Below, in pieces: positions 1 through 7,439 of a DNA stretch of 12,397 nucleotides (positions within the stretch are counted from its first letter, which is position 1; each line of letters opens with the position of its first letter). The notes beneath the pieces are model-generated. The model saw only the letters and a program-made list of their open reading frames with translations, was not told the DNA's origin and did no database searches. Position numbers and translations under genes: made by a program. The stretch covers positions 1-12,397 of the forward strand of contig CAMCQX010000014.1 in assembly GCA_945876985.1 (NCBI GenBank). The letters are read 5' to 3'. The DNA is from Chitinophaga pinensis. Lineage in GTDB: Bacteria > Bacteroidota > Bacteroidia > UKL13-3.

Positions 1-605
1 GTAATATCTATGGCATGGCTTAGCTCATCTACACTTAATATATGACCACGTTTGGTAACTCGTTTATCAATAATTGAAGTAGAATTTTCTAATACATAAA
101 CCAACGGACGGAATAATTTATACATGTAAAACATAAAAACTGCCACCCAAGCTGAAACCTTTACATTGTTTTGAACAGCATATATTTTGGGAATTACTTC
201 ACCAAATAATACAATCATAAAAGTTACAAAAACTACTTCTATTAAAAAACCAAATAATGGGTTGTTTACAAAGTCAAAAATAGTAGTTAATAAAACCGTT
301 GAAACCATTACCATGGCTACGTTTATAAAGGTATTTCCAATTAAAATGGTGGCTAATAATTTTTTAGGATGATTGATTAAATATTTGATTGCTTTAGAAG
401 TGCTAGAAGTATCTTCTGTAAGTTCTTCTATTTGAGTTTTGTTCAATGAAAATAAAGCATTTTCTGAACCTGAAAATAAAGCTGAAGAAAGTATAAATAA
501 TACAATTGCAATCACACTTCCAAGAATAGTAGGCCAATCAGCTAATTGTAAGTTTGAATTGATATATGATAATGTGATGAATTGTAAATTAAGCGGAGGT
601 ATCAT
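1..605 (-). CDS. gldE: GldE-like CNNM/CBS-domain membrane protein (partial, C-terminus outside window)
   Basis: About 201 codons are visible from an ATG at 605 reading leftwards; the remainder lies beyond position 1. The protein opens MIPPLNLQF and has a hydrophobic segment followed by SGSENALFSLNKTQIEEL, then further membrane segments around ILIGNTFINVAMVMVSTVLL and VTFMIVLFGEVIPKIYA. These are hallmarks of the CNNM/DUF21 transmembrane domain of the HlyC/CorC family; CBS domains would follow outside the window. The late stretch LSVDELSHAIDIT resembles the linker of the Bacteroidota gliding-associated subfamily GldE, and the presence of gldB at the other end of the window fits that reading. 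The general family is secure; assignment as GldE rather than another CorC-like ion-transport protein is inference. In Bacteroidota gldE is often near gldD, which would lie to the left. It diverges from korA across 172 bp. Confidence 0.72.
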   Translation of the reverse strand, partial: MIPPLNLQFITLSYINSNLQLADWPTILGSVIAIVLFILSSALFSGSENALFSLNKTQIEELTEDTSSTSKAIKYLINHPKKLLATILIGNTFINVAMVMVSTVLLTTIFDFVNNPLFGFLIEVVFVTFMIVLFGEVIPKIYAVQNNVKVSAWVAVFMFYMYKLFRPLVYVLENSTSIIDKRVTKRGHILSVDELSHAIDI

Positions 606-657
606 TTATTGAATTTTATTTTTTGCAATAATAAATAAAAATTATTTCCTATTTCAT

Positions 658-665
658 CAAATTTA
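658..665 (-). promoter_or_regulatory. Possible -7 promoter element for the gldE-like gene
   Basis: On the minus strand this reads TAAATTTG, an exact match to the Bacteroidota -7 consensus TAnnTTTG, about 53 bp before the ATG at 605. No convincing -33 TTG was found at the expected spacing, and in DNA this AT-rich the motif can occur by chance. Confidence 0.3.
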
Positions 666-777
666 TTTCAAAAAAAACGAAATTCCTAATAAGAGTTAGT
701 TTTTAATTCAAGCAAAAGTTAAAAAAAATACATTTAGTTTTTTTATTATTGCCTAATTATAATTTAAATATACGTAA

Positions 778-2628
778 ATGAATCCAACAATAGATAAAGA
801 TTTAGAATCAGTTGTTATTCGCTTTGCAGGCGATAGCGGTGATGGAATGCAATTAACAGGAACACAGTTTACAAACTCAGCAGCTTTATTTGGAAACGAT
901 TTAGCTACATTTCCTGATTTTCCTGCTGAAATTCGTGCTCCTATAGGAACCCTTGCTGGTGTTTCTGGCTTTCAAATTCATTTTGGTTCAACTCGTATTC
1001 ATACCCCTGGCGATATGAGTCATGTATTGGTGGTAATGAATGTGGCTGCTTTAAAAGCAAATATAAAAAACCTAGTAAAAGGCGGTGTTATCATTGCCAA
1101 TTCCGATGGTTTTGATTCTAAAAACATGCGTTTGGCAAATGTGCCGGAAGATAAAAATCCGCTTACTGATGGATCCCTTGACGAATATGATTTAAAAATT
1201 ATAGATGTAACTAAAATAACTAGAGCAGCTTTAACCGATAGTGGTTTAGGCGTAAAAGAAATTGACCGTTGTAAAAACATGTTTGTTTTGGGTTTAGTTT
1301 ATTGGATGTATAACAGAAACATGGAAAGTTCTATTGCTTTTGTAAAAGCAAAGTTTAAAAAGAACGAAGCCGTAATGAACGCCAATTTAAAAATTATGCA
1401 AGCAGGATGGAGTTATGGCGAAACAACAGAAATGTTTGCAAACAGATACAACGTGGCTCCCGCAAAAATGGATGCTGGTGTATACAGAAGTATCATGGGA
1501 AATCAAGCTGCAGCATTAGGCTTAATTGCAGCTTCAGTAAAATCAGGATTATCATTATTTTATGGCACTTATCCTATTACTCCTGCTTCCGATATTTTAC
1601 ATGAATTATCAAAGTATAAAAACTTTAATATAAAAACTTTCCAAGCTGAAGATGAAATAGCTGCTATTTGTTCTTCTATTGGTGCATCATTTGGCGGAAG
1701 CTTAGCAATTACCGGTTCTTCAGGACCTGGAATAGCTTTAAAAGGTGAGGCCATTGGATTAGCAACCATGTTAGAATTACCATTGGTAATAGTAAATGTT
1801 CAGCGTGCAGGACCAAGTACTGGCTTACCTACTAAAACAGAGCAAGCAGATTTAATGCAAGCTTTTTATGGTAGAAATGGAGAATGTCCTTTAGTAATTG
1901 TTGCTGCGCAATCACCTGGCGATTGTTTTAACATGGCTTATGAAGCTTGTAGAATTGCTTTAGAGCATATGATTCCAGTATTTTTATTAACTGATGGTTA
2001 TATTGCTAATGGTTCTGAACCTTGGATGTACCCTCAATCAAAAGATTTACAAGATATCAAAGTAGAATTTGCTCCTGAAAAAACAAATACTGACGATAAG
2101 TTTATGCCATACCTACGTGACGAAAAATTAAGTCGTCCATGGGCATTACCAGGCACAAAAGGATTAGAACATAGAATTGGTGGATTAGAAAAACAAAATA
2201 TTACAGGTAATATTAGTTATGATCCAAATAACCATGAAGAAATGGTTCACTTACGTCAACAAAAAGTAGAAAATGTAGCTAATTATATTCCGTTACAAAC
2301 CATGGACAATGGCCCAGAAACTGGCGATTTGTTAATATTAGGTTGGGGTGGAACTTATGGTGCTTTAAAAACTGCTACCAGCATTTTACGTGGCGAAGGT
2401 TTAAATGTATCACACGCGCATTTGCGTTATATCAGTCCTTTTCCTAGTAATTTAGGTGAAATATTGAAAGGTTTTAAAACAGTAGTTGTTCCTGAACTAA
2501 ACAATGGTCAATTAGTGAAAATTATCCGTGATAAATATTTTATAGATGCTATTCCTTACAACAAAATTCAAGGATTACCATTTATGAGTACTGAAGTAGT
2601 AAATAAAATTAAAGAAATTTTAGCATAG
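778..2628 (+). CDS. korA: 2-oxoacid:acceptor (2-oxoglutarate:ferredoxin) oxidoreductase, alpha subunit with fused gamma domain
   Basis: This is the large subunit of an enzyme that oxidatively decarboxylates a 2-oxoacid, most likely 2-oxoglutarate, to acyl-CoA with ferredoxin as electron acceptor, in the cytoplasm. The 616-residue length is that of the fused gamma-alpha form. The N-terminal gamma domain (about 1-190) carries GDSGDGMQLTG at 18-28. The alpha pyrimidine-binding domain starts near 240 and carries YPITPAS at 265-271, EDE at 291-293, GSSGPG near 313-318 and GPSTGLPTKTEQADL from 345. A C-terminal transketolase-like domain (about 500-616) includes GWGGTYGALK. The ATG at 778 is a good start because the conserved domain begins within 12 residues. 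The beta subunit is korB at 3089, but the two genes are separated by an unrelated small gene. No ferredoxin-like delta subunit is present. Substrate could be another 2-oxoacid; 2-oxoglutarate is the usual call for this architecture. Confidence 0.93.
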   Translation: MNPTIDKDLESVVIRFAGDSGDGMQLTGTQFTNSAALFGNDLATFPDFPAEIRAPIGTLAGVSGFQIHFGSTRIHTPGDMSHVLVVMNVAALKANIKNLVKGGVIIANSDGFDSKNMRLANVPEDKNPLTDGSLDEYDLKIIDVTKITRAALTDSGLGVKEIDRCKNMFVLGLVYWMYNRNMESSIAFVKAKFKKNEAVMNANLKIMQAGWSYGETTEMFANRYNVAPAKMDAGVYRSIMGNQAAALGLIAASVKSGLSLFYGTYPITPASDILHELSKYKNFNIKTFQAEDEIAAICSSIGASFGGSLAITGSSGPGIALKGEAIGLATMLELPLVIVNVQRAGPSTGLPTKTEQADLMQAFYGRNGECPLVIVAAQSPGDCFNMAYEACRIALEHMIPVFLLTDGYIANGSEPWMYPQSKDLQDIKVEFAPEKTNTDDKFMPYLRDEKLSRPWALPGTKGLEHRIGGLEKQNITGNISYDPNNHEEMVHLRQQKVENVANYIPLQTMDNGPETGDLLILGWGGTYGALKTATSILRGEGLNVSHAHLRYISPFPSNLGEILKGFKTVVVPELNNGQLVKIIRDKYFIDAIPYNKIQGLPFMSTEVVNKIKEILA

Positions 2629-2634
2629 ATAATG

Positions 2635-2669
2635 TTGGATTTTGGATTTTGGATGTTGAATTTTAAATT
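2635..2669 (+). repeat. Heptamer repeat array, left arm of the inverted repeat around the four-helix-bundle gene
   Basis: Five consecutive 7-bp units, TTGGATT twice, then TTGGATG, TTGAATT and TTAAATT, begin 6 bp after the korA stop codon and end 6 bp before the ATG of the small gene. The first 20 bp (2635-2654) can pair with 3058-3077 with 18 Watson-Crick pairs and two G-U wobbles and no mismatch. Weaker pairing continues inward to about 2662. Confidence 0.8.
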
Positions 2670-2675
2670 GATAAA

Positions 2676-3035
2676 ATGGTAAAGAAAGAAAATTTAATTT
2701 TAGAAAAAAGCTTTACTTTTTCACTTTCAATTATTGAATTATTTAAGCATTTAAAATCAAACAATGAATTCATTATTTCAAAACAATTATTAAGAAGCGG
2801 AACCAGTATAGGTGCTAACATAAATGAATCAACAGCTGCTCAAAGTAAAGCAGATTTTATTCATAAAATGTCAATTGCATCAAAAGAAGCTAGAGAAACA
2901 AAATATTGGTTAATGCTACTAAATAAAAGTCAACTGGTTGTAATAAATTTAAATAAATATTTAAAAGAAATAGATGAAATTATCAATATCTTAACTGCTA
3001 TTGTTAAAACATCACAACAAAATAACAAAAACTAA
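2676..3035 (+). CDS. Four-helix-bundle protein, 23S rRNA intervening-sequence (IVP) family
   Basis: The 119-residue protein belongs to the small four-helix-bundle family first known from open reading frames in the intervening sequences of bacterial 23S rRNA, related to the Avd accessory protein of diversity-generating retroelements. The family signatures are visible: RSGTSIGANINES at 40-52 between helices one and two, and FIHKMSIASKEARETKYWL at 61-79. The C-terminal helix is about 93-115 and the tail is Asn/Lys-rich. It has no signal peptide and is predicted cytoplasmic. Biochemical function is unknown for the family; a nucleic-acid-binding role is suspected from its settings. It lies in the same direction as korA and korB and fills the space between them, bounded on each side by heptamer repeats in inverted orientation. 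It has no place in the oxidoreductase, so it is probably an insertion into a previously contiguous korAB operon. There is no 23S rRNA here. Confidence 0.88.
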   Translation: MVKKENLILEKSFTFSLSIIELFKHLKSNNEFIISKQLLRSGTSIGANINESTAAQSKADFIHKMSIASKEARETKYWLMLLNKSQLVVINLNKYLKEIDEIINILTAIVKTSQQNNKN

Positions 3036-3049
3036 AAATTGGGTTTTGT

Positions 3050-3084
3050 AATCCAAAATCCAAAATTCAAAATTCAAAATTTAT
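3050..3084 (-). repeat. Heptamer repeat array, right arm of the inverted repeat around the four-helix-bundle gene
   Basis: On the plus strand this is a run of CCAAAAT, CCAAAAT, TCAAAAT and TCAAAAT units; read on the minus strand it is ATTTTGA and ATTTTGG units, the same heptamer as the left arm. It lies between the stop of the four-helix-bundle gene (3035) and the start of korB (3089), ending within about 5 bp of the korB ATG. It could therefore affect korB translation if it folds with the left arm. Confidence 0.8.
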
Positions 3085-3088
3085 AGTT

Positions 3089-4111
3089 ATGAGTGAAGTA
3101 ATAGAGAAGTTAACATCAAAAGATTTTTCATCAGACCAAGAAGTGCGTTGGTGCCCAGGTTGTGGTGATTATAGTATATTGAAACAAGTTCAAACTATTT
3201 TGCCTGACTTAGGTCGTCCAAAAGAAGAGTTTGTTTTTATTTCAGGTATTGGTTGTTCTAGCCGTTTTCCATATTATATGGATACTTATGGCATGCACTC
3301 CATTCATGGAAGAGCCACCGCAATTGCTACTGGCTTAAAAGCTACCAGACCCGAGCTTTCTGTTTGGGTAATTACTGGTGATGGTGATTCAATGAGTATT
3401 GGTGGAAACCATTTTATTCATATGCTTCGCAGAAATCCTGATTTAAATGTATTGTTATTTAATAACCAAATATATGGTTTAACTAAAGGACAATATTCAC
3501 CTACAAGTGAGCAAGGAAAAGTTACTAAATCATCTCCTGTAGGGAGTGTTGATTATCCGTTTAACCCCATTGCACTAGCACTTGGCGCTGATGCGACTTT
3601 TGTTGCTCGCAGCATGGATAGAGATCCAAAACACCAACAATATGTTATAAAAAGAGGTTACGAACATAAAGGAACTTCATTGATAGAAATATATCAAAAC
3701 TGTAATGTATTTAACGATGGTGCTTTTGAAATTTATACTGAAAAAAGTAGCAAAAAGGAAAATATATTATTGATGGAAAATGGTAAACCATTAATTTTTG
3801 GTGCCAACGATGACAAAGGAATTATGTTAGATGGTTTTAAACCTATAATTGTGAACTTAGCAGACGTGTCGGCAAATGATTTATGGATTCACGATGAAAC
3901 AGATTTAGTAAAAGCTACTATTCTTTCTCGTTTTTACGATGATCCTACTCATCCTGACCACAAACCTCGTCCTTTTGGCGTATTTTATGTAAATAACAAC
4001 AAAGAAACATTTGATACTTTATTTAACAAACAAATGGAACATGCCATGGAAAATGGCATGGGAGACTTAGACAAACTAATAGCAGGAAGAGAAACTTGGG
4101 TAGTTAACTAA
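3089..4111 (+). CDS. korB: 2-oxoacid:acceptor (2-oxoglutarate:ferredoxin) oxidoreductase, beta subunit
   Basis: This is the thiamine-diphosphate-binding subunit that pairs with KorA and carries an iron-sulfur cluster. The start is supported because the typical WCPGCGDYSIL motif begins at residue 21. Cluster ligands are probably Cys22, Cys25, Cys56 (GIGCSSRF) and Cys205 (YQNCNVFND), the usual pattern for the single [4Fe-4S] cluster of two-subunit enzymes. The ThDP/Mg motif GDGDSMSIGGNH is at 97-108, followed by NNQIYGLTKGQ from 125. The 340-residue length matches the family. korB follows korA in the same direction but is split from it by the repeat-bounded small gene, leaving 53 bp between that gene and korB. 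A strong terminator follows directly, so this is the end of the transcription unit. No separate promoter was recognised for korB. Confidence 0.94.
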   Translation: MSEVIEKLTSKDFSSDQEVRWCPGCGDYSILKQVQTILPDLGRPKEEFVFISGIGCSSRFPYYMDTYGMHSIHGRATAIATGLKATRPELSVWVITGDGDSMSIGGNHFIHMLRRNPDLNVLLFNNQIYGLTKGQYSPTSEQGKVTKSSPVGSVDYPFNPIALALGADATFVARSMDRDPKHQQYVIKRGYEHKGTSLIEIYQNCNVFNDGAFEIYTEKSSKKENILLMENGKPLIFGANDDKGIMLDGFKPIIVNLADVSANDLWIHDETDLVKATILSRFYDDPTHPDHKPRPFGVFYVNNNKETFDTLFNKQMEHAMENGMGDLDKLIAGRETWVVN

Positions 4112-4128
4112 TTTTTTTTTCTATAAAT

Positions 4129-4168
4129 AATCAAAAAGCCAAGCATTAATGTTTGGCTTTTTGATTTT
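4129..4168 (+). terminator. Rho-independent terminator after korB
   Basis: A perfect stem pairs AATCAAAAAGCCAA (4129-4142) with TTGGCTTTTTGATT (4153-4166). It can extend by three pairs, one of them G-U, to a TTAA loop. The T-run on the 3' arm and the A-run on the 5' arm are typical of a terminator, 17 bp after the korB stop. It separates the kor genes from argS. Confidence 0.85.
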
Positions 4169-4257
4169 AAAGCAATAAGAAAACTATTTTTTATTTACTA
4201 AAATTAAATGGCGGGAAAATCATTTTAATAAAATATTTTCGCAGCAGAAAAATTATC

Positions 4258-6039
4258 ATGATTCAAGACATACTCAAACACCAAATAGCAGCTGCTATTA
4301 AGCATTTATACCAAATTGATTTACTCGATAACCAAATAGTAATTGAAAACACCAAACCCGAATTTGAAGGCGATTTCACCTATGTGGTTTTTTCTATTTT
4401 AAAACAAAGCAAAAAATCACCAGAGCAAACGGCTCAAGAGATAGGCGAATATTTGAAAACAAATTTTTCACAATTAGCCGACTTCAATGTTATCAAAGGA
4501 TTTTTAAATATTTCACTCAGTAATCAGTTTTGGTTTGAGTTTTTAAATAACACTTATGCTAATAAAGATTATGGGTTTGTATTTGCACCTAGTGGGCAAA
4601 AAATATTGGTTGAATATTCATCGCCAAACACCAACAAACCTTTACACTTAGGACATATCAGAAATAACTTATTAGGATATTCAGTTGCACAAATTTTAAA
4701 GGCAAACGGTCATCAAGTAAACACTTGTAATTTGGTAAACGATAGAGGCATTCACATATGCAAAAGTATGTATGCTTGGATGCAGTTTGGAAATGGCGAA
4801 ACTCCTGAAAGTGCGGGCTTAAAAGGCGATCATTTGGTTGGGAAATATTATGTAGCTTTTGACAAACAATACAAATTAGAAATAGCAGCATTAGTTGCCA
4901 ATGGAATGCCTGCCGAAGAAGCTGAAAAGAAAGCTCCTGCAATCATTGCTGCGCAACAATTATTGTTAAAATGGGAAGCCAACGACAAAGAAACTGTTGA
5001 CATTTGGAAACTAATGAATGGCTGGGTTTACGATGGTTTTGCTGTTACTTATAAAAAATTAGGCGTTCAATTTGATAAGTATTATTACGAATCGAATACT
5101 TATATATTAGGAAAAGACATTGTTCAACAAGGATTAGCTACTGAAACATTTTTTAAGAAAGAAGATGGCTCGGTTTGGATTGATTTGACAAACGATGGTT
5201 TAGACCAGAAATTATTGCTTCGTGGCGATGGAACTTCAGTTTATATTACACAAGACATTGGAACTGCTGAACTAAAATACAAAGATTTTGACTGTGAACG
5301 CTCCGTTTATGTGGTGGGAAATGAACAAGATTACCATTTTAAAGTATTGCAATTAATTTGCAAACACATGCATAAACCGTATGCAGATGGCATTTATCAT
5401 TTAAGTTATGGAATGGTAGAATTGCCTCATGGCCGCATGAAAAGCCGTGAGGGAACTGTAGTAGATGCCGATGATTTAATAGATGAAATGATTGCTACTG
5501 CCACTGCTACAACCATAGAATTAGGCAAAGCAAACGGAATTCCTGATGGAGAATTAAATCATTTGTATGAAACCATAGGAATGGGTGCTTTAAAATATTA
5601 TTTGTTAAAGGTAGATCCGAAAAAGAAAATGATGTTTAATCCGGAGGAATCAATCGATTTTCAAGGAAATACAGGACCGTTTATTCAATATACTCATGCG
5701 CGTATCAAATCAATATTACGCAATACTGGCGAAATAGATTTTACACAATTTGATTTCAATCAAACAAACTTAAGCAAGCCTGAAAGAGCTTTGTTATTCA
5801 CTATTTACCAATTTCCACAAGCTATTTTTGATGCGGGTAAAGACATGAGTCCTGGTGTTATTTGTAATTATGCTTACGATTTGGCTAAAGCATTTAATCA
5901 TTTTTACCACGAATGTTCCGTACTTAAAGAAGAAAACTTGGAACAAAGAAACTTTAGAATTCAATTGGTAAACTTAACTGCTCATATTATTAAATCGAGT
6001 TTTGGTTTATTAGGCATTGAGGTTCCTGAAAAAATGTAG
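4258..6039 (+). CDS. argS: Arginyl-tRNA synthetase
   Basis: This cytoplasmic class I aminoacyl-tRNA synthetase charges tRNA-Arg with arginine using ATP. The 593-residue length is normal. Order of domains: N-terminal ArgRS additional domain (about 1-105); catalytic Rossmann core with VEYSSPNTNKPLHLGHIRNN at 118-137, containing the HIGH-type signature HLGH (130-133); the second ATP motif appears as MKSREGTVV at 394-402, the form seen in many Bacteroidota enzymes in place of KMSKS; then a DALR anticodon-binding domain from about 470, starting near NTGPFIQYTHARIKSILR. The ATG at 4258 gives a complete N-terminal domain. It is a single-gene unit between two terminators. A TATTTTCG at 4234-4241 is one base off the -7 consensus and may be its promoter. 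Confidence 0.96.
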   Translation: MIQDILKHQIAAAIKHLYQIDLLDNQIVIENTKPEFEGDFTYVVFSILKQSKKSPEQTAQEIGEYLKTNFSQLADFNVIKGFLNISLSNQFWFEFLNNTYANKDYGFVFAPSGQKILVEYSSPNTNKPLHLGHIRNNLLGYSVAQILKANGHQVNTCNLVNDRGIHICKSMYAWMQFGNGETPESAGLKGDHLVGKYYVAFDKQYKLEIAALVANGMPAEEAEKKAPAIIAAQQLLLKWEANDKETVDIWKLMNGWVYDGFAVTYKKLGVQFDKYYYESNTYILGKDIVQQGLATETFFKKEDGSVWIDLTNDGLDQKLLLRGDGTSVYITQDIGTAELKYKDFDCERSVYVVGNEQDYHFKVLQLICKHMHKPYADGIYHLSYGMVELPHGRMKSREGTVVDADDLIDEMIATATATTIELGKANGIPDGELNHLYETIGMGALKYYLLKVDPKKKMMFNPEESIDFQGNTGPFIQYTHARIKSILRNTGEIDFTQFDFNQTNLSKPERALLFTIYQFPQAIFDAGKDMSPGVICNYAYDLAKAFNHFYHECSVLKEENLEQRNFRIQLVNLTAHIIKSSFGLLGIEVPEKM

Positions 6040-6116
6040 ATAATATTATGTGATATTTATTTAAAGTTTACTTTATCAAACATCAGGTTTTACTATTATA
6101 ACTTATTATTTCTTAC

Positions 6117-6154
6117 ATATAAAAAACCACGATAAATACCGTGGTTTTTTATAT
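6117..6154. terminator. Bidirectional terminator between argS and the response regulator
   Basis: A 15-bp perfect stem pairs ATATAAAAAACCACG (6117-6131) with CGTGGTTTTTTATAT (6140-6154) around an 8-nt loop. Each arm has six A or T bases, so each strand presents a GC-rich core followed by T residues. It lies between the convergent ends of argS (6039, +) and the response regulator (6179, -), and can serve both. Confidence 0.85.
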
Positions 6155-6178
6155 TTAAAATTATAATTGATATTATTA

Positions 6179-6880
6179 TTAATCTTCAAATTTATATCCA
6201 ACACCTTTTACAGTTCCTACCAAATCTTCACCAATTTTTTCTCTAATTTTTCTTATATGAACGTCAATTGTTCTATCACCAACAATGACTTCATCGCCCC
6301 AAACTTTTTCTAAAATGCTATCGCGCTTAAAAACTTTTCCGGGTTTACTAGCCAAAAGGTATAATAATTCAAACTCTTTGCGTGCTAATTGAATTTTTTC
6401 AGTTCCTTTATACACCATAAAAGTATCTCTATCTATAATTAGTCCCTTTACTTTTAATTGAATATTTTCCGGTTCTATATTTTCTACTAATTGTGATTCT
6501 TTTCTACGTAATATAGCAGCAATTCTTGTTAATAATACCTTTGGTTTTATTGGCTTTGCTATGTAATCATCGGCACCAGCATCAAAACCTGCAAGTTCAC
6601 TATATTCCTCGGAACGGGCGGTTAAAAAAACGATAAATATTTTGCTAAACATTGGATTCGTTTTTATTTGCTGACAAGCCTGAATTCCATCCATCAATGG
6701 CATCATTACATCCATTAATATTAAGTCTGGTTTTATTTTTTTTGTTTGTTCAATGGCTTCAATACCATTGTTTGCCAAAAAAACATCATAACCTTCCTTT
6801 TTTAAATTATATTCAATAAATTCTTGAATGTCTTTTTCATCATCTACAACTAGAATTTTGTATTGGTCTTTGTTTTTCAT
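6179..6880 (-). CDS. OmpR/PhoB-family DNA-binding response regulator
   Basis: A 233-residue two-component response regulator acting as a transcription factor. The receiver domain (about 7-122) has the acidic pair Asp13-Asp14 (VVDDEKD), the phospho-acceptor Asp57 (LILMDVMMP), Thr87 (FLTARSEE) and Lys109 (AKPI), a complete active site. The C-terminal winged-helix domain (about 135-232) contains LARKEFELLYLLASKPGKVF, WGDEVIVGDRTIDVHIRKIREKIG and the closing VKGVGYKF, typical of the PhoB type. No histidine kinase is adjacent, so the partner and the regulon cannot be read from the context. It is transcribed alone, towards argS, with 175 bp of upstream intergenic DNA and a candidate promoter. The family call is firm; the specific pathway is unknown. 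Confidence 0.94.
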   Translation of the reverse strand: MKNKDQYKILVVDDEKDIQEFIEYNLKKEGYDVFLANNGIEAIEQTKKIKPDLILMDVMMPLMDGIQACQQIKTNPMFSKIFIVFLTARSEEYSELAGFDAGADDYIAKPIKPKVLLTRIAAILRRKESQLVENIEPENIQLKVKGLIIDRDTFMVYKGTEKIQLARKEFELLYLLASKPGKVFKRDSILEKVWGDEVIVGDRTIDVHIRKIREKIGEDLVGTVKGVGYKFED

Positions 6881-6912
6881 TTTTAAAAACTATTTACATA
6901 TAATTTATTTTA

Positions 6913-6920
6913 CAAAAGTA
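6913..6920 (-). promoter_or_regulatory. Possible -7 promoter element for the response regulator gene
   Basis: Reads TACTTTTG on the minus strand, a match to TAnnTTTG, 33 bp before the ATG at 6880. A -33 TTG at standard spacing is not obvious, so support rests on the motif and its position. Confidence 0.35.
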
Positions 6921-6956
6921 ACAAGTTGTACGTTATGTAATTATTAACTTAATAAC

Positions 6957-6981
6957 AAAAAATAATTATTTAATAATAATT
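6957..6981 (-). terminator. Weak A/T-only terminator candidate after the cytochrome gene
   Basis: On the minus strand AATTATT (6981-6975) pairs with AATAATT (6970-6964) around a 4-nt loop, followed by ATTTTTT. It lies about 75 bp after the end of the cytochrome operon. The stem is only seven A-T pairs, so it may not terminate well. Confidence 0.25.
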
Positions 6982-7055
6982 TGTTTATAATCAACTGTAT
7001 GTCCATAGTTAAAATCAAAATTTTTTATCTATTGAATTACGGAGGAACATCATAT

Positions 7056-7439
7056 TTACTCCACCAACAACGAATCTAACTTGTTGAACTTAATTAAAAC
7101 GTAATAAGTAATTTGATTGACTTCATGCTGAGTCAATTTAGTATAAGCTGGCATGGCCAAATTATATTCCACTCCATTTACTTTGATGGAACCTTTTTGC
7201 CCATGTTTTATAATGGAATCAACCATATTTGGATTATTCAGAATATAATCGGAATTCAATAATGGCGGATATAAACGTGCAAAACCACTTCCATCTTTTT
7301 GGTGGCAATTACTACAATTTCTTTCATATAATTGGTAACCAGACGCCAAATTTACAGAAGCATTTGAAAATTGGTTTTCAATACAAGCACTGAATATGAA
7401 AACAAAAATAATAAAAAGTAAAATGCTACTCTTTTTCAT
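7056..7439 (-). CDS. c-type cytochrome lipoprotein
   Basis: A 127-residue lipoprotein with one covalently bound haem, facing the periplasm. The N-terminal signal ends in the lipobox IFSAC with lipidated Cys19. The haem motif is CSNCH at 42-46, within the typical class I context YERNCSNCHQKDGSG. Met96 in YNLAMPAY is the probable sixth haem ligand, and a C-terminal helix (TQHEVNQITYYVLIKF) closes the fold. Its start overlaps the end of the SCO1-like gene by 14 bp, so the two are co-transcribed and probably translationally coupled. The pairing suggests an electron carrier serving a respiratory copper enzyme, but no oxidase or reductase gene is in the window to name the partner. Confidence 0.9.
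   Translation of the reverse strand: MKKSSILLFIIFVFIFSACIENQFSNASVNLASGYQLYERNCSNCHQKDGSGFARLYPPLLNSDYILNNPNMVDSIIKHGQKGSIKVNGVEYNLAMPAYTKLTQHEVNQITYYVLIKFNKLDSLLVE

Noticed and set aside
187..372. 61-codon open frame on the plus strand
   Set aside because: It lies antisense within the gldE-like gene, whose reading frame has clear family motifs; the frame is a shadow of that gene.
1020..1280. Antisense and out-of-frame open frames within korA (also 1407-1604 and 1569-1769)
   Set aside because: They overlap conserved korA coding sequence and have no protein-like motifs or own upstream signals.
2635..3084. Heptamer arrays considered as a CRISPR-like or tandem-repeat locus
   Set aside because: The units are 7 bp, directly adjacent, without spacers, and in opposite orientation on the two sides of one gene; this is an inverted flank and not an array.
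2629..3088. The IVP-family gene considered as Avd of a diversity-generating retroelement
   Set aside because: No reverse transcriptase, template repeat or variable repeat is present, and korA and korB show no repeat-mediated variable region.
4658..4942. 94-codon antisense frame in argS
   Set aside because: Overlaps the catalytic domain of argS and shows no recognisable family.
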